Source: Leucocoprinus leucothites
Lineage: Eukaryota; Basidiomycota; Agaricomycetes; Agaricales; Agaricaceae
DNA: 64,000 nucleotides
Assembly (NCBI GenBank): GCA_013368445.1
Contig: JAACJO010000002.1
Location: 1,426,001 to 1,490,000, forward strand
Reading direction: 5' to 3'
Under the pieces are notes generated by a model. It searched no databases. It was not told the origin of the DNA and saw nothing but the letters and a program-made list of their open reading frames with translations. Positions 1-10,775 of the stretch are shown piece by piece (position 1 is the stretch's first letter; each line of letters opens with the position of its first letter). Made by a program: the position numbers and the translations under genes.

Positions 1-67
1 TCACTAGTATCCCCTTCTGTGAGTCTCCCTGTTCGCTTGTTATCCTCATAAATTCCCCCCGAGCCTC

Positions 68-358
68 GTGGAGCTAACAATTTACGAAGATAATCTACCA
101 GCTGTCACAGAAGCCATCAAACCTGTCCTAGGCGAGTACTACAACTACGATTCGACGGTAAGCATACTTGATCTAGATGATCATCATGTCCTCGGCAGAC
201 TCTCACCCAGAACTGACACCTACGTCCAGCCTGTCCTGCGTGCCCTGTGGCGTTCCTTTACGCAATGTGTGTTTGTTGAAGGTGAAGGGGACATCGTGTT
301 CTTCAAGAACTGGTATGGCGAGGCCTTGTTGGAGCCCAGTTCAAAGAAATCTGATTGA
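68..358 (+). CDS. C-terminal exon of an unidentified protein (left-edge fragment)
   Basis: An open frame of 96 codons ends at a TGA at 356-358. The frame opens with GTG, not ATG, so a fungal gene would need an upstream exon, probably to the left of the window. Residues such as YVQPVLRALWRSF and DIVFFKNWYGEALL look like real globular coding sequence. A GTAAGC at 158 could be a donor, but the downstream acceptor would shift the frame, so reading straight through is simpler. I do not recognise the family. It could also be a chance ORF. Confidence 0.35.
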   Translation: MELTIYEDNLPAVTEAIKPVLGEYYNYDSTVSILDLDDHHVLGRLSPRTDTYVQPVLRALWRSFTQCVFVEGEGDIVFFKNWYGEALLEPSSKKSD

Positions 359-384
359 TTATCATAATTATCTCGCAATTCTGG

Positions 385-723
385 TCAATTAGAGAAAGTG
401 CCAGTAGCTGTAGCGGTGGGCAGTCCATGTATAACTTTTCTTGTGACTTGATCTAGATTCTGCATAACCGGTTCTTTATCACGACTGTCCTGTGGCGTAG
501 TCCAGTCCTCTGCACTTACAGCGCGCTTGAGGTAGTAGGACGCTGCCTTGGAAAATACGGCCACATCAGTCATGGCTACGTTTTCATGTTTTGTGAAAAT
601 CTTGAGCGCGATAACGTGGAACGTTGTGGCATATCTGGCGCTCATTCTCCACGTTCGAGCTGTAAATCGAAACTGCGCTTTCGTCTGACACTGACAGTAG
701 CTCCAAGTCAAAAATACTGGCAA
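385..723 (-). CDS. Possible exon of an unidentified minus-strand gene
   Basis: A 112-codon open frame on the minus strand opens with TTG, so any real gene would start at an internal ATG or be spliced from upstream sequence. The part from MSARYATTFHVIALKIF to GLPTATATGTFSN has a plausible protein composition, but no motif is recognisable. It is tail-to-tail with the fragment at 68-358. The frame is open across a region where nothing else explains it, which is the main argument for it. Confidence 0.22.
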   Translation of the reverse strand: MPVFLTWSYCQCQTKAQFRFTARTWRMSARYATTFHVIALKIFTKHENVAMTDVAVFSKAASYYLKRAVSAEDWTTPQDSRDKEPVMQNLDQVTRKVIHGLPTATATGTFSN

Positions 724-1530
724 CGATCTAAGGCATACACCGGTTTAGAATCGAACCTTGACTCCAATTCTGTGTTGGTATGAGTCAGACGGTCACCCAA
801 TAAACGAGGCAACCTTCTACAACTTACCTACATCTCGTAGTTTGGCACACGCAAAGTACTTCCTCCGGCCCGCGAGCGGACTCGGCTGCTTTACGCAATG
901 AGAAGTTCTGGAGGTCAACCGTGGTCCTTGACTGTCGTAGAATTATGGTTTCAGATTTCTATAAGTATATACCCCATGATTTGAGCACCCGATGGTGGCA
1001 AGTGTTTGTAATGACTTTCATTTTAGTCCTGAAACCAGAGGTGTCCTGAGACCGAGAATAAGTGACTGATTATCAATTGATGCCGCGGCTTTGTTTTCAC
1101 TTCGAATGGGTGACAGAAGCTGGGGCGGCAGGAAGTTGAAGCTGGGCTTTGTGAAAAGAGGCAAGTATCACATATATAGTTATTATTGCCGCTTAAGTAC
1201 CAGTTGACCAGGAGTTTCAGGAACACAGTGAAGCGCTGTTGCACCACCTTAAGCCACAGCCATACTCACTATAAAATCTAATGCGGCTCAATGTTGCGGT
1301 GATGTCAAGAGACCTCGTATTTCTGCGTGATTTTTCACGGCTGACAATTTCCGCAACCCAAAGAGCAATCATATGGCTGCATCAGGTATCGGCAAGTTCA
1401 CGCGCAGCCTAACTTGACCACCGTATAGGCGTCAATCATGACACAGGCAACGGGAGTCAATCAGATACAAATATTGATGGCGCAGCGAATTGTTGGAATT
1501 TAGTCCAAATTGCTAATTCTATTTCCTATC
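724..1530. other. Intergenic stretch, no supported gene
   Basis: About 0.8 kb between the fragments at the left edge and the F-box gene. Only short frames without plausible splice partners are present. It should hold the promoter of the F-box gene; no clear TATA box was seen. Confidence 0.4.
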
Positions 1531-3105
1531 ATGCTCTGGCTCATTTCCGCTTACACTTACCTGCAGAATTGGTATTCACGCCTTGTCTCTCGACCCACTC
1601 AGCTCCTTGATCTACCTCACGAAATACTACTCAACGTCTGTCTATGTCTTGACCATTGGGCACTGGCAAATATTAGCCAGGTATGGGTTTTGTTTTGACA
1701 TGACGTGCCTCAAAAGATTGATACTTGACGAAGACATGCAGAGTGCTTCATGATATCACGAGCTCTCAATACTTCTGGAAAACCCTCTGTTCCATCCTCC
1801 CTCAAAACCTGGAATTCGGCAGCCACTCTTCGAGTTAGACCACGAGAAATCGTTCGGCAGTCTCGAACAGTATACCCGAAGAACACTCCAAGTACACGAT
1901 GGGTGGTTGGACCCTTCAACTCCTCAGTTCCGCACTCGTCAAATCAAGTCAAGATTTTCATGGTCTAGTCATGATGTTCTACCTGGGGGCAAATGGCTTT
2001 TCGGGGTTCTCGGAGATGGACGGGGATGCATCCTTGATTTAGAGGCAGAACGCGCAGTCCACCATATTCTTTTCACGACAGTGCACCCACAGGACCAAAT
2101 CTTATCGAATTTCAAGATTTTCTTGAAAGAAAACTCCTTATCGAGCTTTCGGGTCGCTCTTTATAACAATGTGTGCTGGGATGACCGTAAGCACAACAAA
2201 TCTCATCATCATTAAGCATGTAAATCATAATGTACACAGATCAAACACGTATATGCATCTACGAAGTTGATTACAGATATGAGCGCAAACCTAAATTCCA
2301 GGCGACGCTCTTGGCGACTATTTGGGATTGTGCTCGTGGAAATGTACGGAGTTGTGTTGACCTGTCCGAAAACTACCTCGTCCAATGTTGTGGTTTAATC
2401 AATGTCGATAAAGACAAACTATCTGTGATCCTTCAACTTCGTCGATATTCCGGTGATCCAGCAGTCTCTGAGAGATATACTGAGAGACAGCTTACTCAGG
2501 TCGGGCCGGTGAGAATAATTTGGATACTTGCAGGAATACTCTGACATGTCTTCTAGGTGAGGACATTTTTTCTTCCAAACGATCAGCTGGGAGTTGTCAC
2601 AACCTCATCAGTTGAGGTGTATGCCATACGTGAAACAAAAAGCACGGCGTCCCCAGAGCTAACTCTTCTCCATCGAATTCCTGTAAACTATGATCCAAAC
2701 CTCAGCTCTCGCCCCTTTATTGGACCTCGCGAAACACGCCTTGTCGGTGTTTGTGATAATTTCATTCAGTGCATCAGCATTAGTCACGATCCTTCCACCC
2801 CGCCGACCATTGATATGATGGGACCCATGAAGTTTGGATCAACCGGCACAACGAGTCATGCAAAATTCGGTCCTCTGGCGTCAGTCTTTTATAAGACACG
2901 GCACTGCATTGAATTGACTACCTATGACCTCTCCTCTCGTTGCTTCTTTAATTTCCGACGCCTACGCCTCAATCTATCCGACTCCTGCGTTGGGAGTGAG
3001 ATCACAACTCTGGCTGGTCTTGACGATAACACTGGTCGTATTGTCCTCAAGCTTGGTGGAAATTCTAGTTTTCTTGTCATGGATCTAGTGATACCTTCAT
3101 GGTGA
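1531..3105 (+). CDS. F-box domain protein, with a frame break near 1810-1835
   Basis: The start at 1531 is the first ATG in frame before a classic F-box (LLDLPHEILLNVCLCLDHWA), the domain that binds Skp1 in SCF ubiquitin ligases. Intron 1 (1681-1733) joins NISQ to TCRVLHD, continuing the F-box helix. Exon 2 then runs into TAG, while the clearly coding frame that follows (FELDHEKSFGS...) is offset; an intron bridging them would be only 34 nt (1794-1827, GTTCCA...CAG). Later introns join WDD to HQTRICIYE (acceptor near 2237) and GP to VRTFFLPND (near 2555). The C-terminal half, about 400 residues, resembles the propeller-like tails common in mushroom F-box families. Either the gene has a very short intron or it is a frameshifted, possibly inactive family member. 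Substrate unknown. Confidence 0.65.
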
Positions 3106-3407
3106 TCCGCTTTCGTCGAACTATAATAACATCCTTTCGTAATAGGAGTCTGGCAGCTAGACGTCTCATTGCTTTCCTGTGAATTAATTATTGAGGTTTA
3201 GGGCTATCTCCATTCCTAATTTCACAATCCTCATTGTTTGAGAGAAAATCTCTTTTGTTGTGACGAGCCAACTAGTGCGTAGATTGTACAAGTTGACTGT
3301 AGGCATGAATAATTTAATCCTAACTAGCGCAGCTGCCATTGTTCGAAATGGTCACGAGTAAAAACGTCATTCCATAATAAACTTTTATCTGGCACTCAAT
3401 TATCGGC

Positions 3408-5469
3408 TTAATTGGTTTTCTTAGGTTTGGAAAACAGGCCCTGAAGATGTTTGCCGGGCACAGATGACTATGAGATATGTTGAGCCAACGCGTATCACGG
3501 TCACACCCAAGCTTACCCAAAGGACGAGCAGCTCCATGACCTGTAAAATCCGGTCAGATAGTCCGTCATCTTGCAGTTGTGGGTTGATGCTGATGCTGGT
3601 TGTGTGACAGACCCGGCCGTTCTTGCCACGAGAGCAGTTGACCAGGCCGAGAATCCAGTTATCCCCATCCGCAAGAACAAATTTGATAATATTGGGACGG
3701 AGAGCCGGCGATCCAGTTTTGCTGTTGAACGAGTGAGAGAGGTGCTTAGTATAGTGAGGAACCAGATACCCACAGTGCAATGCATTGGCTGATCACTTGC
3801 GGAAGGTAGTCTTTCAAGCCCAACCATTTTTGCACCTTTGTTTCTACTCCCTGAATTTCGATTTCGTCCGGTTGAATCACAACGTCCTCTCCACCGTCCT
3901 CGACTTCATCCTCACCCTCACCGAAATCATCCTGTATGACATCTTCATAACTTGTGATCCCGTCCTCACTCTCAGACCTTTCGCTTCTCTCATTGGGACC
4001 CTCCTCATCACACTCCGGTTCTCCATCCTCTGAACTTCTTTCACTTCTCTCACCTATTTCACCCATATCCTTCCCATCATCCTCGCTCTTCTCATCATTC
4101 TCACTATCCCGCTCTTCATCTTCTCTATCATCGATGTCTTCTTCATCTGACACATCGAGATTTCCCGATCTTTGGTCGTCCCCTATGTCGACAGCTCCTT
4201 CGCACCTTGTCGGAAACTGCACCAAAATATAATTATGATTCACATACCAAAAACACCTTCTGGTCGTTTTGCCTCAAGCATCAGAATCTCCCGGTCAAAA
4301 TCATGCTGTTTTGAAAGCATCTGAGGGATTACACCATCGACCAATTTCTGCGATATGGAATGGACTTCTTGATACGTCAATGCCGCCCTTTTTTCATTGT
4401 CCGGAGAGGATGTGAGTTCCTCACTGCTCCTTACGAACTATGAACTTTACATTTTCCGGTAATGATTTTTCGAACGGCCTCATCGAGCAAAATAGAGCCG
4501 GCAGAGCCTCCGTTCTACTTAACAAAGGAAATCCAAACCATGTCTGCACGGACGGTCAGGAAAGTTGATCTTTCGTGGGGAATAGGAGAATCATGAGTAG
4601 CCTTGATCTCGCTCGGCTGTGATGTTGCCGTCAACTCGAAAAGGAGTAATTCAGGCAATAAAACCCAACAGAATTCTCGCTCTTCGCTGATGAATTTTGC
4701 CTGGTCTGCGAGTCGAAAAAATGAGATGATTTTGTGCTTCGCCACAATTTCGGACTGAATAAAGGGATCCTCAGCAGTTCCATCCGTCAATGCAGATGAG
4801 ACCTTACCATAGGGACAACGTTGTCAGGGTACATTGGGTATTCAAATCTTGTAAAGTGTTGGAAGTTTTGAGTCGAAGGTCGAATTTTTCTCTTGAATAG
4901 GTCGCAATGCTGCTTGAGTCCCTTTCTCTTGTTCTTTCTCTTCAAAATCATTTGGACCGGCTCTGGTTCGAGAATGGTGACTTTCATTCTAATCATATGC
5001 TTTGAGTTCACCCGTGAAAATGTAGTAAGCTATGAAAAGACTTGTTAGGCTATTGAGAGCTCGAGAAGCAGAGATCGGCGATTACCAGCACATCTAGCTC
5101 CTTAAATTCACCATTTTCTGCTCTCCTAATAAGCGGGGTTGCTAGGTCTTTATTTTGTTTATTGACGAATGTGGAAACTGCTTCCTTAACGCCCCTTTTC
5201 CCTTCCCTCGACAATTTGTCGTCTGAAAGCCCATCAATTGCTGCATCAAAGCTACCGAGAAGGCGTTGTGCAGAGGCTGTGATCGTTGTCGATTTGGCTT
5301 TGCTTTCAATAAGCTTGAAGTGGTCCTTCAGCATCATCGTGAGACCTGTCACCAAGATTCAAGGTGAGTAAGGGGATTTCTTGGTGCTATCTAGAGCTTA
5401 CGCTCAACGTCAGATTCGGATGACTCTGATGAGTCAATAGAAGGCGAACGCTCAAGAGAACTTGACATT
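3408..5469 (-). CDS. Unidentified protein with long acidic Ser/Glu/Asp segment
   Basis: The start MSSSLERSPSIDSSESSDVE (5469) is followed by at least seven short introns. Junctions that keep frame include KELDVL/LTTFSRVNS, VVPM/SEIVAKHK (53-nt intron), KVHSS/AALTYQEV, EGVF/GAVDIGDD and QCIAL/KTGSPALR, ending VLW/GLFSKPKKTN at 3408. Domain order: Ser-rich N-terminus; helical region LGSFDAAIDGLSDDK; basic patch KRKNKRKGLKQ; a central globular part; then about 90 residues rich in Glu, Asp and Ser (4190-3900); and a globular C-terminus. I do not recognise the family. One oddity is an in-frame TAG at 4515-4517, avoided only if a 45-nt intron with an unusual GTTAAG donor is used. The acidic tract suggests a nuclear role, which is inference. 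Confidence 0.55.
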
Positions 5470-7114
5470 GCGGGGAGTTAGTCGATCGTGGGGGCGACAC
5501 TCTGCTCGTATATACCTCTGATTGTTCATATCTTTTTCAAAGTCAGTTCAATCGCCAAAATCAGGGTCGGACCTCAAGGCTGCAAAAGCTGTTTAGAAGC
5601 CCGCATATACACATGGAAAATACACCGCTGCCCTTCATTGTCCTCCATATCGGTAAGTACGGCTCATTGATTGCATTCTAGCATGAAAGGCGTGTGTGCA
5701 CTATGTATCCCAGTTAGTGATTTACTTGCCCACATTTGCCACACAAGATCATCAAAGGGTGTCACCCACTGCGTGAAGAAGGGAAGTCAGCTGGACATGA
5801 TGCATGTTGTCAGAACTCCTGGACAAAGCAAGTAGGACGGAGATCAGCCAGATTTGGTGACAGCTTGAAATATTTTGGTTGTATAACGACTTGATGTATC
5901 ATACCGACTATGGCTTAGAGCATATTCAGCGAACTGCTTGCAGAGAGGGCGTGCGTATTGCCTCGCAAGCGATTGGTTGTCTAGGCCCTTCAGATCGCTT
6001 CTTCAAATAGCTTGAAATAGATGAATGGGGATTGAGCCACAAATTGTGCTTGACGTTAAGGGCGCCCGTAGCAGTAGAGTGCCATAACCTGGACCGAACC
6101 CAGGCCAAGATAAATAGGGACATCGATCATAGATACTTCCGGGGGCACTCTCAGTTCTTAGCGTTAAGGCAGCTTCAAACCCCGTGCACATGTAAGGAAG
6201 GCAGCAAGTCCTGGAGGGGTCGGTGTCACGGATATATGCGATAAATATGAGATGATATTCGAGAGCGAAAGCCGAGTACGAAAAGGAGAACACAAATGAT
6301 GGTGGTACGGGGCGAAAAGGGACTTCCGTACTAAAATAGAAAATGTTTTCGGCGCTTTCCTCCCCCAGCCGAGATCCTGCCATTACACATTCTATCCTCG
6401 CCCGCCAGAGAGTCGCTCCGATTGCTCGAAGCCTCGACTTATACATGTCACACAACATGTTTGTGGCTGTCATAAAATGGGGGGGGGGGGGGGGGAGCGC
6501 TGGAGAAGGTTGTGGTTTCCCAAGGAATCATCATAGAGTCTGCGGCGCCCTCAGGTATGTCGCGTACACAACATATGACCGTTCTTAAGCATAGTGCGAC
6601 GTGCTGATCTCCGTCATTGTCCTTTATATTCAGATGTGTCCGCCAGGCATTGTACGGCTAGGAGAATGATCTCATCGTGTTTACGCTAAGTATCTTGGAC
6701 GCTTGCCTGATCTGAAGTACGAAAAAGCAGAAGAACCACTCGTGAAGTCAAATACCGGCCTACGACTGCACTCAAACTCAGAAAACTTGGAGAACAACAT
6801 ACTTTGTGACGGAAATGATATTTCGGGAAGGGGATCATATTATCTAGAAAAAAATAAATGAGGGATAGACCGCGCCATGCGCCACCCTGCATACTTATGT
6901 GCTCTACAGACACTCCTGTGGCTGAAAACCCCAAGGTGTATCCCAACAACAATCACAAGCTTATTTCCCCACCGGTAAACCCCTACGAGCAAAAAAACAA
7001 AAGCCTCCAAAAAAGCCTAAGGAAAATAACAACGAAAGCGACGAACACGACAACCAAGAAAAAATAAACGACGACGACGAACAAAAAGAAATACACGGCG
7101 GCGATCCGAATACA
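5470..7114. other. Gene-poor 1.6-kb gap with a 17-G run
   Basis: No gene could be supported. The longest frame (6003-6473, minus, 156 codons) lacks splice partners and recognisable motifs, and its N-terminal part spans the sequence TATAAG. The gap should contain the promoter of the minus-strand gene ending at 3408 and the 3' flank of the DUF2408 gene. A poly-G tract lies at 6479-6495. Confidence 0.45.
6479..6495 (+). repeat. Poly-G homopolymer, 17 bases
   Basis: Seventeen consecutive G bases follow ATAAAAT in an intergenic region. Homopolymers of this length are error-prone in sequencing and unstable in replication, so the exact count is uncertain. It may also form a G-quadruplex-like structure on the plus strand. 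No gene is disrupted. Confidence 0.9.
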
Positions 7115-9242
7115 CTATCTGCCGTCCGTGTCTGAGCCAGATGATGCTGAGGCTGATTTCGCGAATGGTACACCATGCTCGGAAGACGTGACTTTCAGTT
7201 GCCCGACGCCTCTCTTAACGTCCTCAAAGTCGTCGTCGTAGTCATCGTCTAGGTAAAAATCCTCTTCGTCTAGTTCAGTTTCGGGCTCGTCTTCTGTCTC
7301 TTCTTCGTTCATCGACTCTTTCAACTACGGACGGTGAGAATCTATGGTAAAACGCGTAGGGAGCTGGAGAGGATGTACCATTTCTACGAGTTCATGACAC
7401 TCGTTCAGGTGTGCCATGATTATACCCTGACCTTCTGGTATTGTACCATCAACACCGATGAATCGTCCCTCTTTTCGTAAAGAGTCGATTTGATGTAGTG
7501 CCAATTGATACTGAGGCATTTTAGTGCGAGGGCATATCAAGGATAAATATGGGCGTACTGGGTAGAGATCTCTGGCATTGAAAGGTCCACCATATTTCAG
7601 TACTTCATTAAGGCATTTCTTGACAGTGGACAGTTTATTAGCCTGTGGAAGACAATGGTTAGAGGGCATTGATAATTAGAACTGAGTCAGAACGCACAAT
7701 TGGCATGAGTTCTTCTGAAACCGGTTCACTTGATGACAATAATCGATAAATTAGGCCATAGCATCTTCTCAACATATATAGCAACACCTAGAGCGAGTAT
7801 AAGTTCCGATTCTTGGAAATTTCCAAGATAACATACATATTGTCCCGCAGGTCTGTTCCCCTCTGAATCTACAAACTTGCCATCCACTCTCATCCTATCA
7901 ATCTCCTGCAAACTCAATGAATAATTCCACAAGTCTGTCTCTCGCAGCGTCCACCGATGTGTTAGCACAAGGCTCTCCAATTCAGCGCGAATGTCCTTGA
8001 GACGATCATAGATGGGTTTGAGGGAGGAAGAGACATGTTTGGAATCTTCTTGCGCTTTGATTTCTTGCGCGATATCGAAGCATTCCTCGAGAAGCGACGA
8101 ACAAATTGCTTGGGATGCAGGGACTATACCGCCAGGACCAAGGAATTTTCCGTCTACCCGCGTCCTGAGATGTTCATTCTTTAGCTTAGAAGGGTGTAGG
8201 GCTGGGTAAGGGCACGCACGAGTCAATCTTCCGAAGCTCTTCCTGAAGAGGCTTCAACTCGGCTTTATGCGGACCTTCTTTGGCGGCCAGCGCTACGAGT
8301 TGCCGGCGAATAGCAACTAGTTTCTGGTGCAAAGGTACGAGCTCACTGTCCAAAACCGCCAAGGATTCTTGTAGTTGTTTGACAACCATATCTAATGGCG
8401 CATGAGTAAGTAAGCCAAGAAAGCGAAATCAAAATAGTACCGCACCACACTCGTTCAGCTGTCGTTCAAGCAATGTCGTCAAAGCTTTCGGGTGCTTTCC
8501 GCTCTCCGAGTCATGCTGCACAATTCCTCGGAGTTCTTGCAGTCGTCTATGAAATGGCGCAAGGTCCGATTCATTGTAGACTGCAGATTCATTCATGTGG
8601 TTGAGAATTTGCTGAGAATCAGGAATGAGACATTTAGTGATCGAAATAGAGATAAATAGCTCACCCGCATGGAGGCAATTTGGCAATAGGTCGCTGGCGT
8701 GTCCCTCGTCTTGCCAATGGTAAGGTAGAAGAGAGATAGGAGGTTGAATACGTCTGCGAGCGTTGTATCAAGGCGATTGTTGTATGTCGTACTGGTATCC
8801 CGTGCATCATTGAGTTTCGTGACTGCATCCCGGCCGGAAAAGAGGTTGGGACGTAGGATGAGATACATAGAGTAAAAGTCAGTTTTGAGCTCGCAATGAT
8901 AAATTTCCGCGGGCTGATGAGGCCAAAAGAGAGGTAAAGAAGAGACAAGCGCGGAGCGGAAATGACAGAAGAACGGAAAGCGCACCTTGTTTGACGACGT
9001 CACGATAGAGGGAGTTTACATCAGAGGCCTTGATGTATTCGACACGGTTCTTCTTGAGGGCGGTTAATCTATTCCGGATACTAGTACCCAGAGTATTGGT
9101 AGGTATGCCTGAAGCTCGAAAAAGAAAGAGGTGCGCACTTGATAAGGCCTTCGAGGATGGGGAGCTCTGGAGTACTATGTCAGGGTTTTTCAAAAGGATG
9201 AAATGTGGAGAACATGCCTTCCTGGGGGACGGGAGCAGACAT
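7115..9242 (-). CDS. DUF2408 / UPF0662 family protein (yeast YPL260W-like)
   Basis: The spliced protein shows the family hallmark twice: HQIDSLRKEGRFIGVDGTIP and LQEIDRMRVDGKFVDSEGN, each followed by a short linker and a glutamine or cysteine-containing helix. N-terminal motifs ALKKNRVEYIKASDVNSLYR and YHCELKTDFYSMYLILRPNL also fit the family, which is fungal, cytosolic and nuclear, and poorly understood. The start MSAPVPQEG at 9242 requires a 39-nt first intron with a GTTCTC donor; it joins to TPELPILEGLIK. An in-frame TAG at 7325-7327 lies inside an intron that joins ECHELVEM to LKESMNEEE. The C-terminus is acidic (LDDDYDDDFED). About eight introns. It is divergent from the coiled-coil gene at 9398, with 155 bp between starts. 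Confidence 0.85.
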
Positions 9243-9397
9243 GGTCGGGGGAGGGCAGAAGAGAGAATCCGGGATTGTGCATTATGCGCAATCGATTCGG
9301 CCATCGATGTCACAACTCCCACTCAGTCCTTCCCACGCTCATTACTTTCCCCCTTGCCCCTATTTAGCTCACCAAACCATGCTCATCCTCCGTGGAC

Positions 9398-9941
9398 ATG
9401 GTTGAACTCAAGCAGGTGCGTATATACTCTCTGCTTAAACTGCAAACGCCTCATTCCTCGCACATAAGACGGTCGCTGCAATCAAATCCAAGCTCGAAAC
9501 CGGCCGTCGAAGAGCCGAAGATGCAGAGGCTCGCAACGCTGAACTCGAGAGACTTAACCAGGAAAAGGGGGAGAAATTGAGAGAGCTGGAGGAGAGATTG
9601 ACTCTGACACGATCGGCTACTATTACGCTTAAACACCTCGTGCCCGTGCTGAAGAAACTACGCGACGCGGAAATCAAGTACGTGTCGTCTCATCTGCTGA
9701 ATCTATGCGCAGCTTGACCTGACAACCCCATTATCAGGCTGCAGCAACAAGCAGCCAGGGCAGACGAGGCAGAGGCCAAGTACGACGCGCTGAACGTACA
9801 AATTGACAAGCTACAGGTCGAGTTTGATGTAAGTACTGGACCCTGACCATATTTTGTATTCTTCGCACTAATAGCCGACATCAGGGGGCGCGCAAGGAGG
9901 GCAAGGAACTGAGCGAAATGGTTGCAGAGTTGAATATCTAG
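9398..9941 (+). CDS. Tropomyosin-like coiled-coil protein, tandem relative of tropomyosin
   Basis: Four exons (9398-9415, 9469-9677, 9738-9828, 9885-9941) encode 124 residues that are nearly all coiled coil: MVELKQ / TVAAIKSKLETGRRRAEDAE ... NAELERLNQEKGEKLRELEE ... KLQVEFD / GARKEGKELSEMVAELNI. Exon 1 is 18 nt and exon 3 is 91 nt, exactly as in the tropomyosin gene 165 bp downstream, and the three introns have the same phases (0, 2, 0). Exon 2 is 96 nt shorter (209 against 305). The shared run RAEDAEARNAELE / RAETAEANNKKLE supports common descent. I infer a diverged tandem copy; whether it binds actin, caps tropomyosin cables or does something else cannot be told from sequence. Confidence 0.8.
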
Positions 9942-10106
9942 TACGGTGATATATAGTGATTTAGTATACAGTGTAGAGAGTGGTAGTGGACGAAGTTGAT
10001 GTGATACACAGCCACGTGCTCATCGATATTGAACCACTTGCCCTAAGTTATCCTTAACAAGCTAACAACCACAACCACCACTTCAACCGCAGTTACTCCT
10101 TCAACC

Positions 10107-10775
10107 ATGGAAAGAATCAAAGAGGTACTCGCGCCTTATCTCACTATCGTTTGTACCCTTCCCTCACCACTCGAAAACAGAAACTTAACGCCCTCCGCAC
10201 CGAGGCTGATGCTGCCACAGAACGCGCCGAGACCGCTGAAGCTAACAACAAGAAGCTTGAACAGCAACTTTTAGAAAGGGAACAAGAGATTAGCTCGTTA
10301 ACACATCGTCTTTCTCTTGCAGAGGGCGAGAACGAGAAGTATGAGACCCAGATCAAGGAACTCAAACAACAGGTTGCAAGTTCTGATAGCGCGGGGCATA
10401 CAAACGAGGGCTTGGTGAGGAAAGTCCAACTATTGGAGGAAGAGCTTGATGCCTCTGAGAAGAACTTGAAAGAGACCGTTGAGAAGTACGTGTGCATTTT
10501 GCTTCGCGCCATTCGTACATGCTTTGACTGATAAACTCGATTCCTCTTCGTAGGTTGAGGCAGGTAGACATCAAGGCTGAACAACTTGAACGAAATGTAC
10601 AGCACTTGGAACAAGAAAGAGATCAACTGGAACAACAACTCGAGGTCTGTACTATCCTATCTTCTTTCAAATCGTGGCTCTCATGGACCATCAATCATAA
10701 TAGGCAACGAGGGCGGAGCACAAGAAAACCAAGCAAGAGCTTGACGAGCTCGTCACCTCTATGGAAGGCCTGTAG
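10107..10775 (+). CDS. TPM1: Tropomyosin
   Basis: Four exons (10107-10124, 10181-10485, 10554-10644, 10704-10775) give 161 residues, the same length as fission yeast Cdc8 and budding yeast Tpm2. The N-terminus MERIKE / KLNALRTEADAATERAE is the typical start of fungal tropomyosin, where the first residues form the head-to-tail overlap. The whole chain is a continuous heptad coiled coil and ends in QELDELVTSMEGL. Tropomyosin polymerises along formin-made actin filaments in cables and the contractile ring and regulates myosin access. The first six codons sit alone in exon 1. It lies directly downstream of a shorter gene with the same exon architecture. Identification is from motif, length and structure. 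Confidence 0.93.

Noticed and set aside
741..775. tRNA-like GGTTCGATTC on the minus strand
   Set aside because: The flanking bases do not pair into a T stem and no anticodon or acceptor arm can be drawn.
3954..4232. Plus-strand Ser/Pro/Leu-rich frame of 92 codons
   Set aside because: It is the antisense shadow of the Glu/Asp/Ser tract of the minus-strand acidic protein; acidic codons read backwards give Ser and Leu.
6003..6473. Minus-strand 156-codon frame
   Set aside because: No motif, no splice context, composition unlike neighbouring proteins; contains a TATAAG, more likely non-coding.
7325..7327. In-frame TAG in the DUF2408 gene as a nonsense mutation
   Set aside because: It lies inside an intron with standard sites that joins ECHELVEM to LKESMNEEE, restoring the usual family C-terminus.
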